Positions 22,801-30,580 of a DNA stretch of 64,000 nt are shown here, in pieces. Positions within the stretch are counted from its first letter, which is position 1. Every line of letters starts with the position of its first letter. Source of the DNA: Alphaproteobacteria bacterium (lineage in GTDB: Bacteria > Pseudomonadota > Alphaproteobacteria > Rickettsiales > UBA3002); assembly GCA_017302575.1 (NCBI GenBank), contig JAFLDD010000001.1:1615409-1679408 (forward strand). Reading direction: 5' to 3'. Made by a program: the position numbers and the translations under genes. Below the pieces are notes generated by a model. That model was given only the letters and a program-made list of their open reading frames with translations, ran no database searches and was not told where the DNA came from.

Positions 22801-24253
22801 CATAATCGCGTGGCAATCTGAGAAGATCGCCAATGGACGTTGCCTCGTCTGCCAATTGCGAAAAGGCTACCGGCAGACCGGTAATGTCGCGCGGCATAAT
22901 ACGAGGTTGAACAAAACGCGGCGACCATGTGGTCTGCAATGTCAGCGCCTCTCCATGCACCTGATTGATAATGCCACAATTTAAGCCGATTGCATGGTAA
23001 GTAAGAAAATGCCTGAAACGATATGATGGTTCGACTCGATCCAAGCGCAGTGGCTGGTGTAGACTGGTTGGCAACCTAACTGAAAGCTGGGTGCAGAACA
23101 CAGTTTCCGAACGATGGATGCTTTCTCTGCCTCCCAATTCAGCAGTGCGGTTGTCTAAGGTCACACGGATGGATGTTCTTGAAGGATCAATGTAGTCTAC
23201 AAGCCGATCAATTTGTATGGTTAGTTGATCCAGCTTCGGTAGTAGTTGTGCAATCGGAACTGGTGTCAACGCAGCACGTGTTCTGTAATTAAGCCAGTCT
23301 TGCTCAGTCTGACCGTCAACCGGCTGAACCGGGATATTGCGCCAAGCTTCGTGTGCCCCTTGCGGCGATGCAAGCCAATCAGTAACCTGCTGCAATGCTA
23401 CTTGCCGCATGCGCTGAGCATACTCACGAATTTGATCTTGCAATGTGGCTTCGTCAACTTCTTGCTGCCAAGTAAATATAGGTAACGTTAGATCGATCCT
23501 GCGCCATTTAGAAGGCGGATTGGCAGAATCGAGAAGTCCAAATGGAATGACACGGTTTCTCTGCAGCAACCGCCCCATTCTTAATCTTGCAGTCCCATCG
23601 GAATCGTTTGCTGCTGGCGGGCCATCTTGCGGTTGCTCACTTAATATCTCAGCAGGATTCTCTGCTTCGACGAGCCCGGTATCTTCCTGCTGAAGCAAAA
23701 TGCCCTGTTCTCGATATGCTTCAACCGTCGCTTCTCTAGAAATTTCATTACGGCGTATGCGAACAGCTTGTTTTTGCTCAGGAGTTAATGTCGTCCATGC
23801 CGGATTGTTAACCCCTGCTGCTGTGAAGCGGTCTGTGCGAATCTGCTGGGTTCTGGCGTTAATATTTTGCTGAATTTGTCGCCGCAGTTTGAATTCGATA
23901 TCAAGGCCAAGATTCTCATCCTGCAATTCCCGCCAATCTGGCAGGACACGCACATAAATAGAAAATTGCGGCGTAACGGTCAGTTCGGCGTTTCTACCGC
24001 TGGCTACTTGAAAATCCATTCCAATTGCGGCTATGCGAATATCAGAACTTTCATCGCTTTGTCCTGTTTGATCGAATCTTGGGAGTAGTTGTCCAGAAAC
24101 AATCGAGCGTCGAGGCGATATACCATAAAGAATTTCTCCTTGCTCACCGCCTCCAGTAACCCGTTCGACCGTAAGATTAACCAGCGCATTGCACACGGCC
24201 TCTTTAAGTTCTTGATCGATACTACGTAACTGGCCTGTGTCCATTTCTAGCAT
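19895..24253 (-). CDS. drmA: DrmA, large helicase of the DISARM core
   Basis: The product is 1452 aa, in the usual DrmA size range. The helicase core has Walker A FPTGGGKSEAF at about residue 625, motif II DEAHLLEESLG near residue 903 and motif III IAATATISNPERQ. The later motifs ATSAISHGVDVDRFN and YIQASSRVGRTH are typical of the DrmA helicase C-terminal half. The long N-terminal region is helical and Gln/Arg/Glu-rich. It is the motor of the DrmAB complex. The start overlaps the end of the DrmE-like gene by 7 nt. All catalytic motifs look intact, so the enzyme should be active. Confidence 0.94.
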   Translation of the reverse strand: MLEMDTGQLRSIDQELKEAVCNALVNLTVERVTGGGEQGEILYGISPRRSIVSGQLLPRFDQTGQSDESSDIRIAAIGMDFQVASGRNAELTVTPQFSIYVRVLPDWRELQDENLGLDIEFKLRRQIQQNINARTQQIRTDRFTAAGVNNPAWTTLTPEQKQAVRIRRNEISREATVEAYREQGILLQQEDTGLVEAENPAEILSEQPQDGPPAANDSDGTARLRMGRLLQRNRVIPFGLLDSANPPSKWRRIDLTLPIFTWQQEVDEATLQDQIREYAQRMRQVALQQVTDWLASPQGAHEAWRNIPVQPVDGQTEQDWLNYRTRAALTPVPIAQLLPKLDQLTIQIDRLVDYIDPSRTSIRVTLDNRTAELGGRESIHRSETVFCTQLSVRLPTSLHQPLRLDRVEPSYRFRHFLTYHAIGLNCGIINQVHGEALTLQTTWSPRFVQPRIMPRDITGLPVAFSQLADEATSIGDLLRLPRDYEAWVAQEEERLRDAVREGLEREEADIESRRLTTDLQGQRLEAQYIERGIRLLEESQQAYRALTAERHPERRKELERRATAYRAWLYTNQSFLRREKGNPTRGWRLFQLAFVLAHIPTFASRMQEYSNYHDAAIDEEQASLLYFPTGGGKSEAFYGTLVYAMFLDRLRGKERGVTAMVRYPLRLLTLQQGQRLLKLIVQAEILRRELNLGTWPFEIGFWVGSTNTPNRYTSVQPSVVPRVEDAAHPDDTRLEASDPSFNEEERKNAASYCEFKLAYNKVPECPVCRSATGLRRFEAGGPTAKRLGIVCFDTTCEYNRSHNEPTPLPFLLTDDTIYARAPSIVLGTIDKMAMLGHSPSTIRQVMGMFGMARGMGPTGHLYSPTATTNILADMSNGGYQPVFPAFRAGQRVFFDPFPSLIIQDEAHLLEESLGTFSGLFDTLFESILRQINQIAGSDLSVACTGSDGITPRMPKIIAATATISNPERQLEVLYQRGALRFPYPGPDIYRSFFAGPANAPAINAERIALENELPLHVSPELTAPWMRLFVSVMTNDATHTVTAVTVLSAFHTIITKIWRGLLDPQQRMQTIEVLRSMQGSDITGSWRQLAIERAISEQRENEIMALIDLHRIALTYVTNKKGGDQVMDALDTAVLQRHRAEHEPLDGFISRLISGGIDIKEIQEIMEQAERAAPGQPYTEVVEKIRNIVATSAISHGVDVDRFNSMFFAGLPSDIAEYIQASSRVGRTHVGFVILVPTPQSRRDRYVVETHDIFHRFLERMISPPAVERWAENAIRRVLASVTQSWGILKENALFVAATDDRKSQVESYDLTSTFTALTQRGLINFADDLGGFVLQSIGFFGRGTSHNGAPVYDDLYRSLIDGEVMKFGTRIRENLTPTVLREFWKDSRTPFRPPMTSLRDVDEAGIITAGAYDGMRQSRINLDQVGEIMRAIRSQRGTVAETDSEQDGEAA

Positions 24254-26970
24254 GGCTTACCTTTATGTTCTTTCTTCAGACTGACAACGCTGACAAAATC
24301 TTCTGCTACTGCCTTTAAACGCCTTATATCACGTGCACGATCAGGGTGATCTGATTCAGCGGCGTACCCATCCACAAGAATGCTGCGATAAGCGTCGTGA
24401 AAGGCCATAGCTGCCCGCATGCGACCAGTGCGCTGTGCAATGACAGCCCAGGTCCAATAATGACGAGCCATTGTTTCCGAAACGGATAGAACCGACATAA
24501 ATGCCAAGAACGTTTTGTAGTCTTGCGGGGCATGCGCAATAACGTCTTTAAGTGGAACTTCTTGCTGCTCTTGTAAGTCAACCCAATAACTAGCACGTTG
24601 CACTGAAACTTCAGGAAAATTCATCGTGCTGACCAGATATTCCAGCCGTTGCCTTACAGTATCGCCCGGCAAGGCATTAAATTTTTCGAGCACTAGTGAG
24701 TGATAGTCTCGAATTTCTTCAGCAGCCCTCACTGTAATGTTAAGCAACGGACGAGCCATTTCCAAGAACGCGTCACCAATAACACAGACATGCTCTCCTG
24801 GTTCAATGTGCCTTGCTTCGACTTCTCTGAATGTCGTTAACGCTTGTGATTTGTCATGGATCACAATCTTTGTTTTGGGCCTCGCGAGAATCTTCTGCCC
24901 ACTCTCAAATACCAATTCAACAACTACTTGGTCAGATGCCGTGTTGCCAACAAGGTCTATGTGCTGATTGATAGGAAAATCGATGTCGTCGATCAATTCG
25001 ACCTGTGGGTCAAAGACAAGCGATCGATTCGAGTTACGAAGAAGAGAGTCAAAAACTTGCGACGCAAATTGTTCCATTCGCGCTTTGATGGCTTCAAAAG
25101 CAGGAAACGCAGCAATACGATGCGCATCCTGAGCAGCGCTTTCCAACATATCGTTATCAGCCAAGATAATGATATTTTCTGGCAACCACGCTCTTGCCAT
25201 TAAAGAAAGCAGTGTAGAGCGAGTCGGTGCAACAATTATGAGTGTTTTAATATAGTTGCGTTCCGCTTGTGCCAAGCCTTCCAGGTCATCAAATCCGGCA
25301 CGATCAAGAAACAGAAGCATCCTTTTTTCAAGGCGTCGACCTATGTCTCCACCAATCTTTTCATCGTTACAGAGTGTGTGTTCAGCAAAGTCAGCAATCA
25401 TATCCTTGCGAAAGATAACTGCTGTACGTGAACTGGTCCGTAGGAAGCGCTCAAGCACATCTCTTAGTAGGCCCGCCATCGGCGTAATACGCGTAGAATT
25501 TTCCCAAATGTTGGTAATTTCTTCGCACAGTTTCGTGGATTCTTGACGTTCAAGCTGTGTCCAAGCTTCCTGAGAGTCTTGGATTTCTCTTACTAAAGCA
25601 GCCGGATGGTAAATAGTCATCAGGTCAGCCGCCGCCTGAGCCCCGATTTCTTTGCTTATGTAATTGCTTAACTGAAGCTGGGAACCTGGAAGTGACATGC
25701 AGCGACGTAAAATAATGCTCAGCTGTGTTAACCGATCTGCGTTTATCTTGTCGCCAAGTTTAAGAGCCTTCCGACGCGCTTCGCGAATATATTGCACGGC
25801 TGCTTGGGTGTTGCCGCCAAAACCGTAAACCTCGCACTTCTCAACGCAAGCATATGCGGGGGTAGTAGACTGCGGGGGTAATATGATATCTGGCTGATCC
25901 GCCAAGATAACGGATGAAGAAGATGGCTGTCTACTTTGCTTCGATCCCTTCTGCAATATACGGAATCGTAACTGGTCAAATGTCCAAGGGTCTTCCGTTA
26001 ACGCAACGATCGGTAGTCCTTCGCAACTATTCTCAAGAGCATTCACAAAATCCCTGACATGCGTAGCCCAATCCTGCCCTAACCGATTACGGCCAGAGTG
26101 GGTCATATCAAGAAATACTACGTCAAGGGTCGCCAGAAGGTCTTTTTTTGGTAGTGGATCGGGAGCCCGTTGTTCAAACAGGTAAAATTTGGCCTGTGTA
26201 TGAATGTCCGCTGCATACGTCCTACTAATTTTTTTTAGATCAGTCTTATTAGCTGTCTTCCATAGAAGCGATAGTTGCCCGCTCCCACTCCGAAACGAAC
26301 CGGACGGTAACAGTTCATCGAGGCATGGGCTGCAAGATTCTGGATAACCTGCCTCTTCAACAGATTGGTTGGGTAATTTACTCACTCGCGCTATTGTTTT
26401 ATGATAGTCTGCAAATGCCGGATGATCGTCAGCCTCCATCCCACGAATTTGATGTTTGGTATGAACCGACGCTAGGTGATTTTTTTCGATGTAGATATGT
26501 CGTAAAGGATAACGCATCGTTCTTGCGTAGGGATAAACCAGAGCTCGGAGACCATGAGGTGCAGCAAAACTATCGTGCTGCCCATGCTTTACCCGTTCGG
26601 CAGCTTCGCAATCTGCCATAGCAAGTAATGCTGTAACCGCAGCAGCTGATGGTTCACAATTTGGCCAACATAGAACAGCTTCACGGCGTTGTTCGTTGAT
26701 TGCTTCTATAGCAATATCCGCCAAGCTGGCATATGTGTGAGAAACGGTTAATTTCTCTTTTTGCCCTGGGCGCAGAAACGGAATGCCTTTCAAAGCAGCC
26801 TTGTGACGTTCTCTATTTCGTATAGGTCGTGCTTTTTGCAGTTCTTCTTTTAATCGTTGCTCTTCAACACGCTTAGCTGCTGCTTCATGGTAAATATTCA
26901 ATGTCGCTTTTTTTGCGACTTGTGCTTGCTCGCGGCGTGTTGACCATGGCTGCGATGTGGATTTTGCCAT
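24247..26970 (-). CDS. DrmE-like large DISARM-associated protein
   Basis: The product is 907 aa with no Walker motif and no helicase motif that I can see, so it is not the SNF2 helicase DrmD of class 1 DISARM. It is mainly alpha-helical, with a charged N-terminal stretch (about residues 1-75), a middle section with patches like TLIIVAPTRSTLLSLMARAW and a C-terminal helical region (ETMARHYWTWAVIAQRTGRM). Size, position directly before drmA and the absence of helicase motifs match DrmE of class 2 systems. I assign it by these features, not by a diagnostic motif. It starts within the methyltransferase stop (TAATG) and overlaps drmA by 7 nt. Confidence 0.55.
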   Translation of the reverse strand: MAKSTSQPWSTRREQAQVAKKATLNIYHEAAAKRVEEQRLKEELQKARPIRNRERHKAALKGIPFLRPGQKEKLTVSHTYASLADIAIEAINEQRREAVLCWPNCEPSAAAVTALLAMADCEAAERVKHGQHDSFAAPHGLRALVYPYARTMRYPLRHIYIEKNHLASVHTKHQIRGMEADDHPAFADYHKTIARVSKLPNQSVEEAGYPESCSPCLDELLPSGSFRSGSGQLSLLWKTANKTDLKKISRTYAADIHTQAKFYLFEQRAPDPLPKKDLLATLDVVFLDMTHSGRNRLGQDWATHVRDFVNALENSCEGLPIVALTEDPWTFDQLRFRILQKGSKQSRQPSSSSVILADQPDIILPPQSTTPAYACVEKCEVYGFGGNTQAAVQYIREARRKALKLGDKINADRLTQLSIILRRCMSLPGSQLQLSNYISKEIGAQAAADLMTIYHPAALVREIQDSQEAWTQLERQESTKLCEEITNIWENSTRITPMAGLLRDVLERFLRTSSRTAVIFRKDMIADFAEHTLCNDEKIGGDIGRRLEKRMLLFLDRAGFDDLEGLAQAERNYIKTLIIVAPTRSTLLSLMARAWLPENIIILADNDMLESAAQDAHRIAAFPAFEAIKARMEQFASQVFDSLLRNSNRSLVFDPQVELIDDIDFPINQHIDLVGNTASDQVVVELVFESGQKILARPKTKIVIHDKSQALTTFREVEARHIEPGEHVCVIGDAFLEMARPLLNITVRAAEEIRDYHSLVLEKFNALPGDTVRQRLEYLVSTMNFPEVSVQRASYWVDLQEQQEVPLKDVIAHAPQDYKTFLAFMSVLSVSETMARHYWTWAVIAQRTGRMRAAMAFHDAYRSILVDGYAAESDHPDRARDIRRLKAVAEDFVSVVSLKKEHKGKPC

Positions 26971-28619
26971 TATGCCACCGCCGTCGACAGCGCAAGTTGC
27001 TGTGAGGAAATGGAATAGGCTTTCAAGACTGCTTTTTCACCATCATTTATAGTCGAAAGGGCTACAGCCAGGGAGTCCGGAGAAGGTAAATCTAAGCTAC
27101 GCAGTAATGAAACGGATATACTTGCGGTACCAGACAGAGGGCGATAGCGAGCGTCAACAGCTGCTGAGTTAAGCAGTATGCAGAGATTGTCCAAAGTTTT
27201 AATATCAGGCGCGGTTATAACAATGGTGTGATTCTCTGTTATAAAACCTCCCCATTTTCTTAAAATGGAAGGCGAAATACGGGCCGCTATCAGTCGTCTC
27301 AATTGAGAATTATTTGTAGTTCGTTGAATAATGATCGCGTTAGAACGGATGATCGCGGAATTCTTTGTTGTTGGAAATTTTACGAAATCTATTCCTCGAC
27401 GTTTCTTCGCTTTAGGCATGCAAAATTTACCAACCTTAATATTCTGTGCCCAGATCAATGGTACTGTCGATTTACTCCGTGTACTCTTGACCATCCGATC
27501 CTGCTCACGATTCCATACGAAATAACCAGAGCGGACGGTTGCACCATAGTCAGCAAGCGTAGCGCCACCAACTGCCAGGCCAGCAGTACCTGCTGGAAGA
27601 CTCCATGGATCACTAGGTGCCTTCGGCAATTTAGTCGCCGCATCGGCTTTGAAAGTTTTTAGTCCGGGGAAGCTACCAAACACAACATTTGCATCCGGAG
27701 CATGAGACACGCCTGCACGCGCTATAATTACAGATATGTCTTGATCCACTTCCGCGAAAACATTTTGTCGATCAAGCACGGAACCTACGATGAGGATTTC
27801 ACCTTGTTCTCGCATGTAACTCCGCAATAGATTGTAAAGCGGTCCTGCAATAAAACTTGAAGGCAGTACCAGACCAACGAGACCGCCTGGCTTCACTAAG
27901 CGGAAGCAGAGTTCTGTAAAAAGCGCATACTTATTGATATGGCCTGGATGGCAGACCTTTTTCCATGCCTTGCCAGATATCTCATTTTGCGAGAGTCGAC
28001 CATAAGGTGGATTAGCAAGCACCAAATCGAATGAACCTAATGTGCGTCTAGTTAAGGAGTTGCCCACGGATACTACTGCTCCAGACTCTATCGAACCACC
28101 AATTCGATCTGAAATCAGAGTTTCGGATAACCTCGCCAAACCAACATCTATCTCTATACCCTGCAAGCGTTCAGCAATGCTCTCAGACGTTGCTCCTTTA
28201 AGTCGCATAGCGGCGGCGAGCGTGGAAAGAAATGCTGCTCCTCCCGCTGCCGGATCAATTGCTGAATGCTTCAGCAGATCGAATCCTTCCTTCAATAGTA
28301 ATGACACCACTGACTGAGCAAGATGAGGGGGTGTGAAGTATGTCGCTTGTTCTCGCCGCTTGGCTGCCGACAGCAGTAAGGCATAAAAGGTACCAACCCA
28401 ATAATGCTGTTCATCAATATTTAACGCAAAGATTTGCTCTGATAACAGCCTTAGGCGTTCTTCTTTTATTTGTCCTGTCAGCAGCTGATTGCACAGTTTA
28501 AGCCGTAGCGTTGGCGTTGATGTTTCTTCGCGTAAACTGCTAGCTATGCGTCGCGCAAGAACCAGCAGGTCGCCATTAACAGCACTCCCCTGAGATGGAA
28601 GATCTGCGTTCTTCGCCAT
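26970..28619 (-). CDS. N6-adenine DNA methyltransferase of the DISARM-like operon
   Basis: The 549-aa product is a class I amino-methyltransferase: motif X YFTPPHLA (residues 94-101), SAM-binding motif I IDPAAGGAAF (121-130) and catalytic motif IV NPPY (203-206). A helical N-terminal domain of about 85 residues precedes these, and a C-terminal target-recognition-like region follows. It would protect host DNA by methylating adenine. It is first in a five-gene minus-strand operon, and its stop overlaps the start of the next gene (TAATG). Class 1 DISARM uses an adenine methyltransferase (DrmMI) that is normally much longer, so this is a compact variant or a recruited type-I-like enzyme. Confidence 0.85.
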   Translation of the reverse strand: MAKNADLPSQGSAVNGDLLVLARRIASSLREETSTPTLRLKLCNQLLTGQIKEERLRLLSEQIFALNIDEQHYWVGTFYALLLSAAKRREQATYFTPPHLAQSVVSLLLKEGFDLLKHSAIDPAAGGAAFLSTLAAAMRLKGATSESIAERLQGIEIDVGLARLSETLISDRIGGSIESGAVVSVGNSLTRRTLGSFDLVLANPPYGRLSQNEISGKAWKKVCHPGHINKYALFTELCFRLVKPGGLVGLVLPSSFIAGPLYNLLRSYMREQGEILIVGSVLDRQNVFAEVDQDISVIIARAGVSHAPDANVVFGSFPGLKTFKADAATKLPKAPSDPWSLPAGTAGLAVGGATLADYGATVRSGYFVWNREQDRMVKSTRSKSTVPLIWAQNIKVGKFCMPKAKKRRGIDFVKFPTTKNSAIIRSNAIIIQRTTNNSQLRRLIAARISPSILRKWGGFITENHTIVITAPDIKTLDNLCILLNSAAVDARYRPLSGTASISVSLLRSLDLPSPDSLAVALSTINDGEKAVLKAYSISSQQLALSTAVA

Positions 28620-28766
28620 TGCTTACCCGTGTGTTTGGTCTTGTTGTTCTACCTAGACTTGTAATATGCAAAAATCTCGATGAGCAAAAGGCAATAAATC
28701 TTTTAAGGGGGCTAATTCTAGCAACCGACTGAATTGGCAATATTTTTAGAAATCTCGAAAGAATGT

Positions 28767-28797
28767 TGGTGGGGGGGAAGGATTTGAACTTTCGAAC
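28767..28797 (+). repeat. Attachment-site copy of the tRNA-Tyr 3' end (left end of element 1)
   Basis: The sequence reproduces the 3' end of the tRNA-Tyr gene at 45798-45829 in the same orientation, with one base missing in the G-run and one C to T change over 32 positions. It lies 10 bp from the end of a tyrosine integrase gene. Integration into a tRNA 3' end leaves exactly such a duplicate at the far end of the element. The two changes suggest it is older or less constrained than the copy at 35492. Confidence 0.85.
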
Positions 28798-28807
28798 GCT
28801 TACTCGT

Positions 28808-30043
28808 TCAAGTGAAGGCTTCACTCAGCGTTTCCAATGCATCCTGTCCGCCGCGTACCGCATGCGTGTAGTACGATAACGTGACCGCAGGGTTGGAATG
28901 ACCAGCGATCTTAGCAACTAATCCAACTTCTACGCCGCGTTCTTGCAGTGTCGAAATGAAGCTGTGACGGGCGCTATGCGGAGTGACGTAGGGGATACTT
29001 AATGCCGCCAGCCGCTTGAAGGCCGGAGCCCAGACGCGTTTGCGGAAGTTGACATAGAGCATCGGATTGCCGCCAAGCTGAGGGCAGGGCCATTGGTTCT
29101 TCTTTCCATATCCTGGGAATACCAATTTGAGTTCACCATCCTTGCGTGGGCAGCGCTTCTTCCAGCCCAGCAACGCTTCGCGCAGATCACTCCATAGAGG
29201 TATCTCACGCATACCAGCCTCTGTCTTGGTAAAGTTGGTAACGGCGCCATCGCGTTCAATCATTCGTCGGATTGTGATGAAGCCACGCTCGAAATCCACG
29301 TCCTCCCAATGTAGGGCCAGTTGTTCAGAGGGCCGAGTACCAGCCATGAAGGGGAAGGCGTAGTAGATACCCCACCGCTGGTCTTTCTTGGCCTCGCGTA
29401 GTAGCAAAGCGATTTGCCCCGGTGATAATATAGCTTTCTTCTCCTTGCGCTTGCCCCGCCCTAGACGCGCAGGCATGACTGGTGGTCGCAAATTGTAATC
29501 CTCTGCTGCTAAGCCAAGAATGGTTTTCAGCCGCTGCATTGAACGGCGTGCCGAATAGCTGCCGACCATTTCGGATAATTGACGATGCCATGCACGAATG
29601 TCTGCTGTAGTTAGTTCACTGATTTTGATATCGCCCAGCATGGGGACGAGCTGACAGTCGGGTGGAATTTTACCCGTTAATTTGTGTGCCATCCGTTGTT
29701 TCGGCGTCCCGCTGAGCAACGGGCCGACGATATAATTCAGGTAACAGCCGTACCCGCGCAACGTCATTCGCTTTATCTCCATGCTGCGATTCTTGATCCA
29801 GTAATCGTAGGCTTCGGCAACCGTCAAATTTTGCTTCTCGTTCGAGAAAATACCTTGATCGAGATCGACGAGGATTTGGCGCTGCGCCGCTTGAGCCTCT
29901 TTCTGGCGCTCGTAGAATTGCTGCACACGCTTCCCAGTCTTTGGGTTGCGGTAATTGACGACGTAACGGTCATATTCCTTGACCGATCCGTCATTTAGTT
30001 TTCGCCGCTGATGGCGTTTGGTGATGTTAACTTGAATGCGCAT
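28808..30043 (-). CDS. Tyrosine recombinase/integrase of element 1
   Basis: This 411-aa phage-type integrase has an N-terminal arm-binding segment (about residues 1-60), a SAM-like core-binding domain (about 70-190) and a catalytic domain. Catalytic residues are visible: Arg in GTRPSEQLALHWEDV, His-x-x-Arg in HSARHSF, His in GHSNPAVT and the nucleophile Tyr in LSYYTHA. It should integrate and, with an accessory factor, excise element 1 at the tRNA-Tyr 3' end. Its stop is 10 bp from the left attachment copy, the usual integrase-att arrangement. It is unrelated in type to the P4-like integrase at 44428. Confidence 0.95.
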   Translation of the reverse strand: MRIQVNITKRHQRRKLNDGSVKEYDRYVVNYRNPKTGKRVQQFYERQKEAQAAQRQILVDLDQGIFSNEKQNLTVAEAYDYWIKNRSMEIKRMTLRGYGCYLNYIVGPLLSGTPKQRMAHKLTGKIPPDCQLVPMLGDIKISELTTADIRAWHRQLSEMVGSYSARRSMQRLKTILGLAAEDYNLRPPVMPARLGRGKRKEKKAILSPGQIALLLREAKKDQRWGIYYAFPFMAGTRPSEQLALHWEDVDFERGFITIRRMIERDGAVTNFTKTEAGMREIPLWSDLREALLGWKKRCPRKDGELKLVFPGYGKKNQWPCPQLGGNPMLYVNFRKRVWAPAFKRLAALSIPYVTPHSARHSFISTLQERGVEVGLVAKIAGHSNPAVTLSYYTHAVRGGQDALETLSEAFT

Positions 30044-30368
30044 TGTTTAAGCTTTCGTTAGGTTAGCCGGTCTTGCGACCTCAGGCTCTTTAGGAAATCA
30101 CGCCGAATATATTGCGCACAATATTCTGATTGTGCGGTGCAAACGCGGGTGCAAACGAGATGGGTCTGAAGCCCGAAAAACCGCGTCCGTCTTGACCTGG
30201 CCTCACGCCTAACGAGGGAGGAGTCACTACTTCGAATTGTTCGCTCGTCATAAAGTACCTTTCTGAGTGAAATCACTTGGCACAATAAACCTGTGGCGCT
30301 TGATATACATTTCGTGGCGATTAGCGTGATCGCAGCGGCATCTTTCAAGTGCCCTGCCGATAAACATG

Positions 30369-30579
30369 GTGACGATAGTGATGCTGGTGATGCCTTGAAA
30401 GCCACTCTTCGTTGTATGCAAGCCAACGAACAGAACACGACAACTAGACGTGGTGCAACACGCCCTCTTTTTCTTCGAGAGGTGTGCATGAGCGTCACTG
30501 TCGTCACGGGCATCACTCGCCTTGTAAAGCGCGGCTCGTGATGCTGCTGCTGGCGATTCTTCAGCGTCACTGTCGTCAC
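30369..30579 (+). repeat. Iteron-like repeats in the 537-nt gap between integrase and ATPase
   Basis: AGCGTCACTGTCGTCAC occurs exactly at 30491-30507 and 30563-30579. An inverted copy with two changes is at 30369-30385. The gap 30044-30580 has no convincing gene; frames that stay open there are low in complexity and follow the repeats. Beside a replication ATPase and prim-pol, these repeats are best read as a replication-initiator binding array, like the iterons of P4-type satellite origins. No A+T-rich unwinding stretch was pinpointed. Confidence 0.55.
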
Positions 30580-30580
30580 A

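Noticed and set aside
30195..30220. GGCCTCACGCCTAACGAGG as a third copy of the leader RNA
   Set aside because: Only the small TCAC hairpin resembles the element. The closing helix, the second arm and the AAACTCCCC block are missing.
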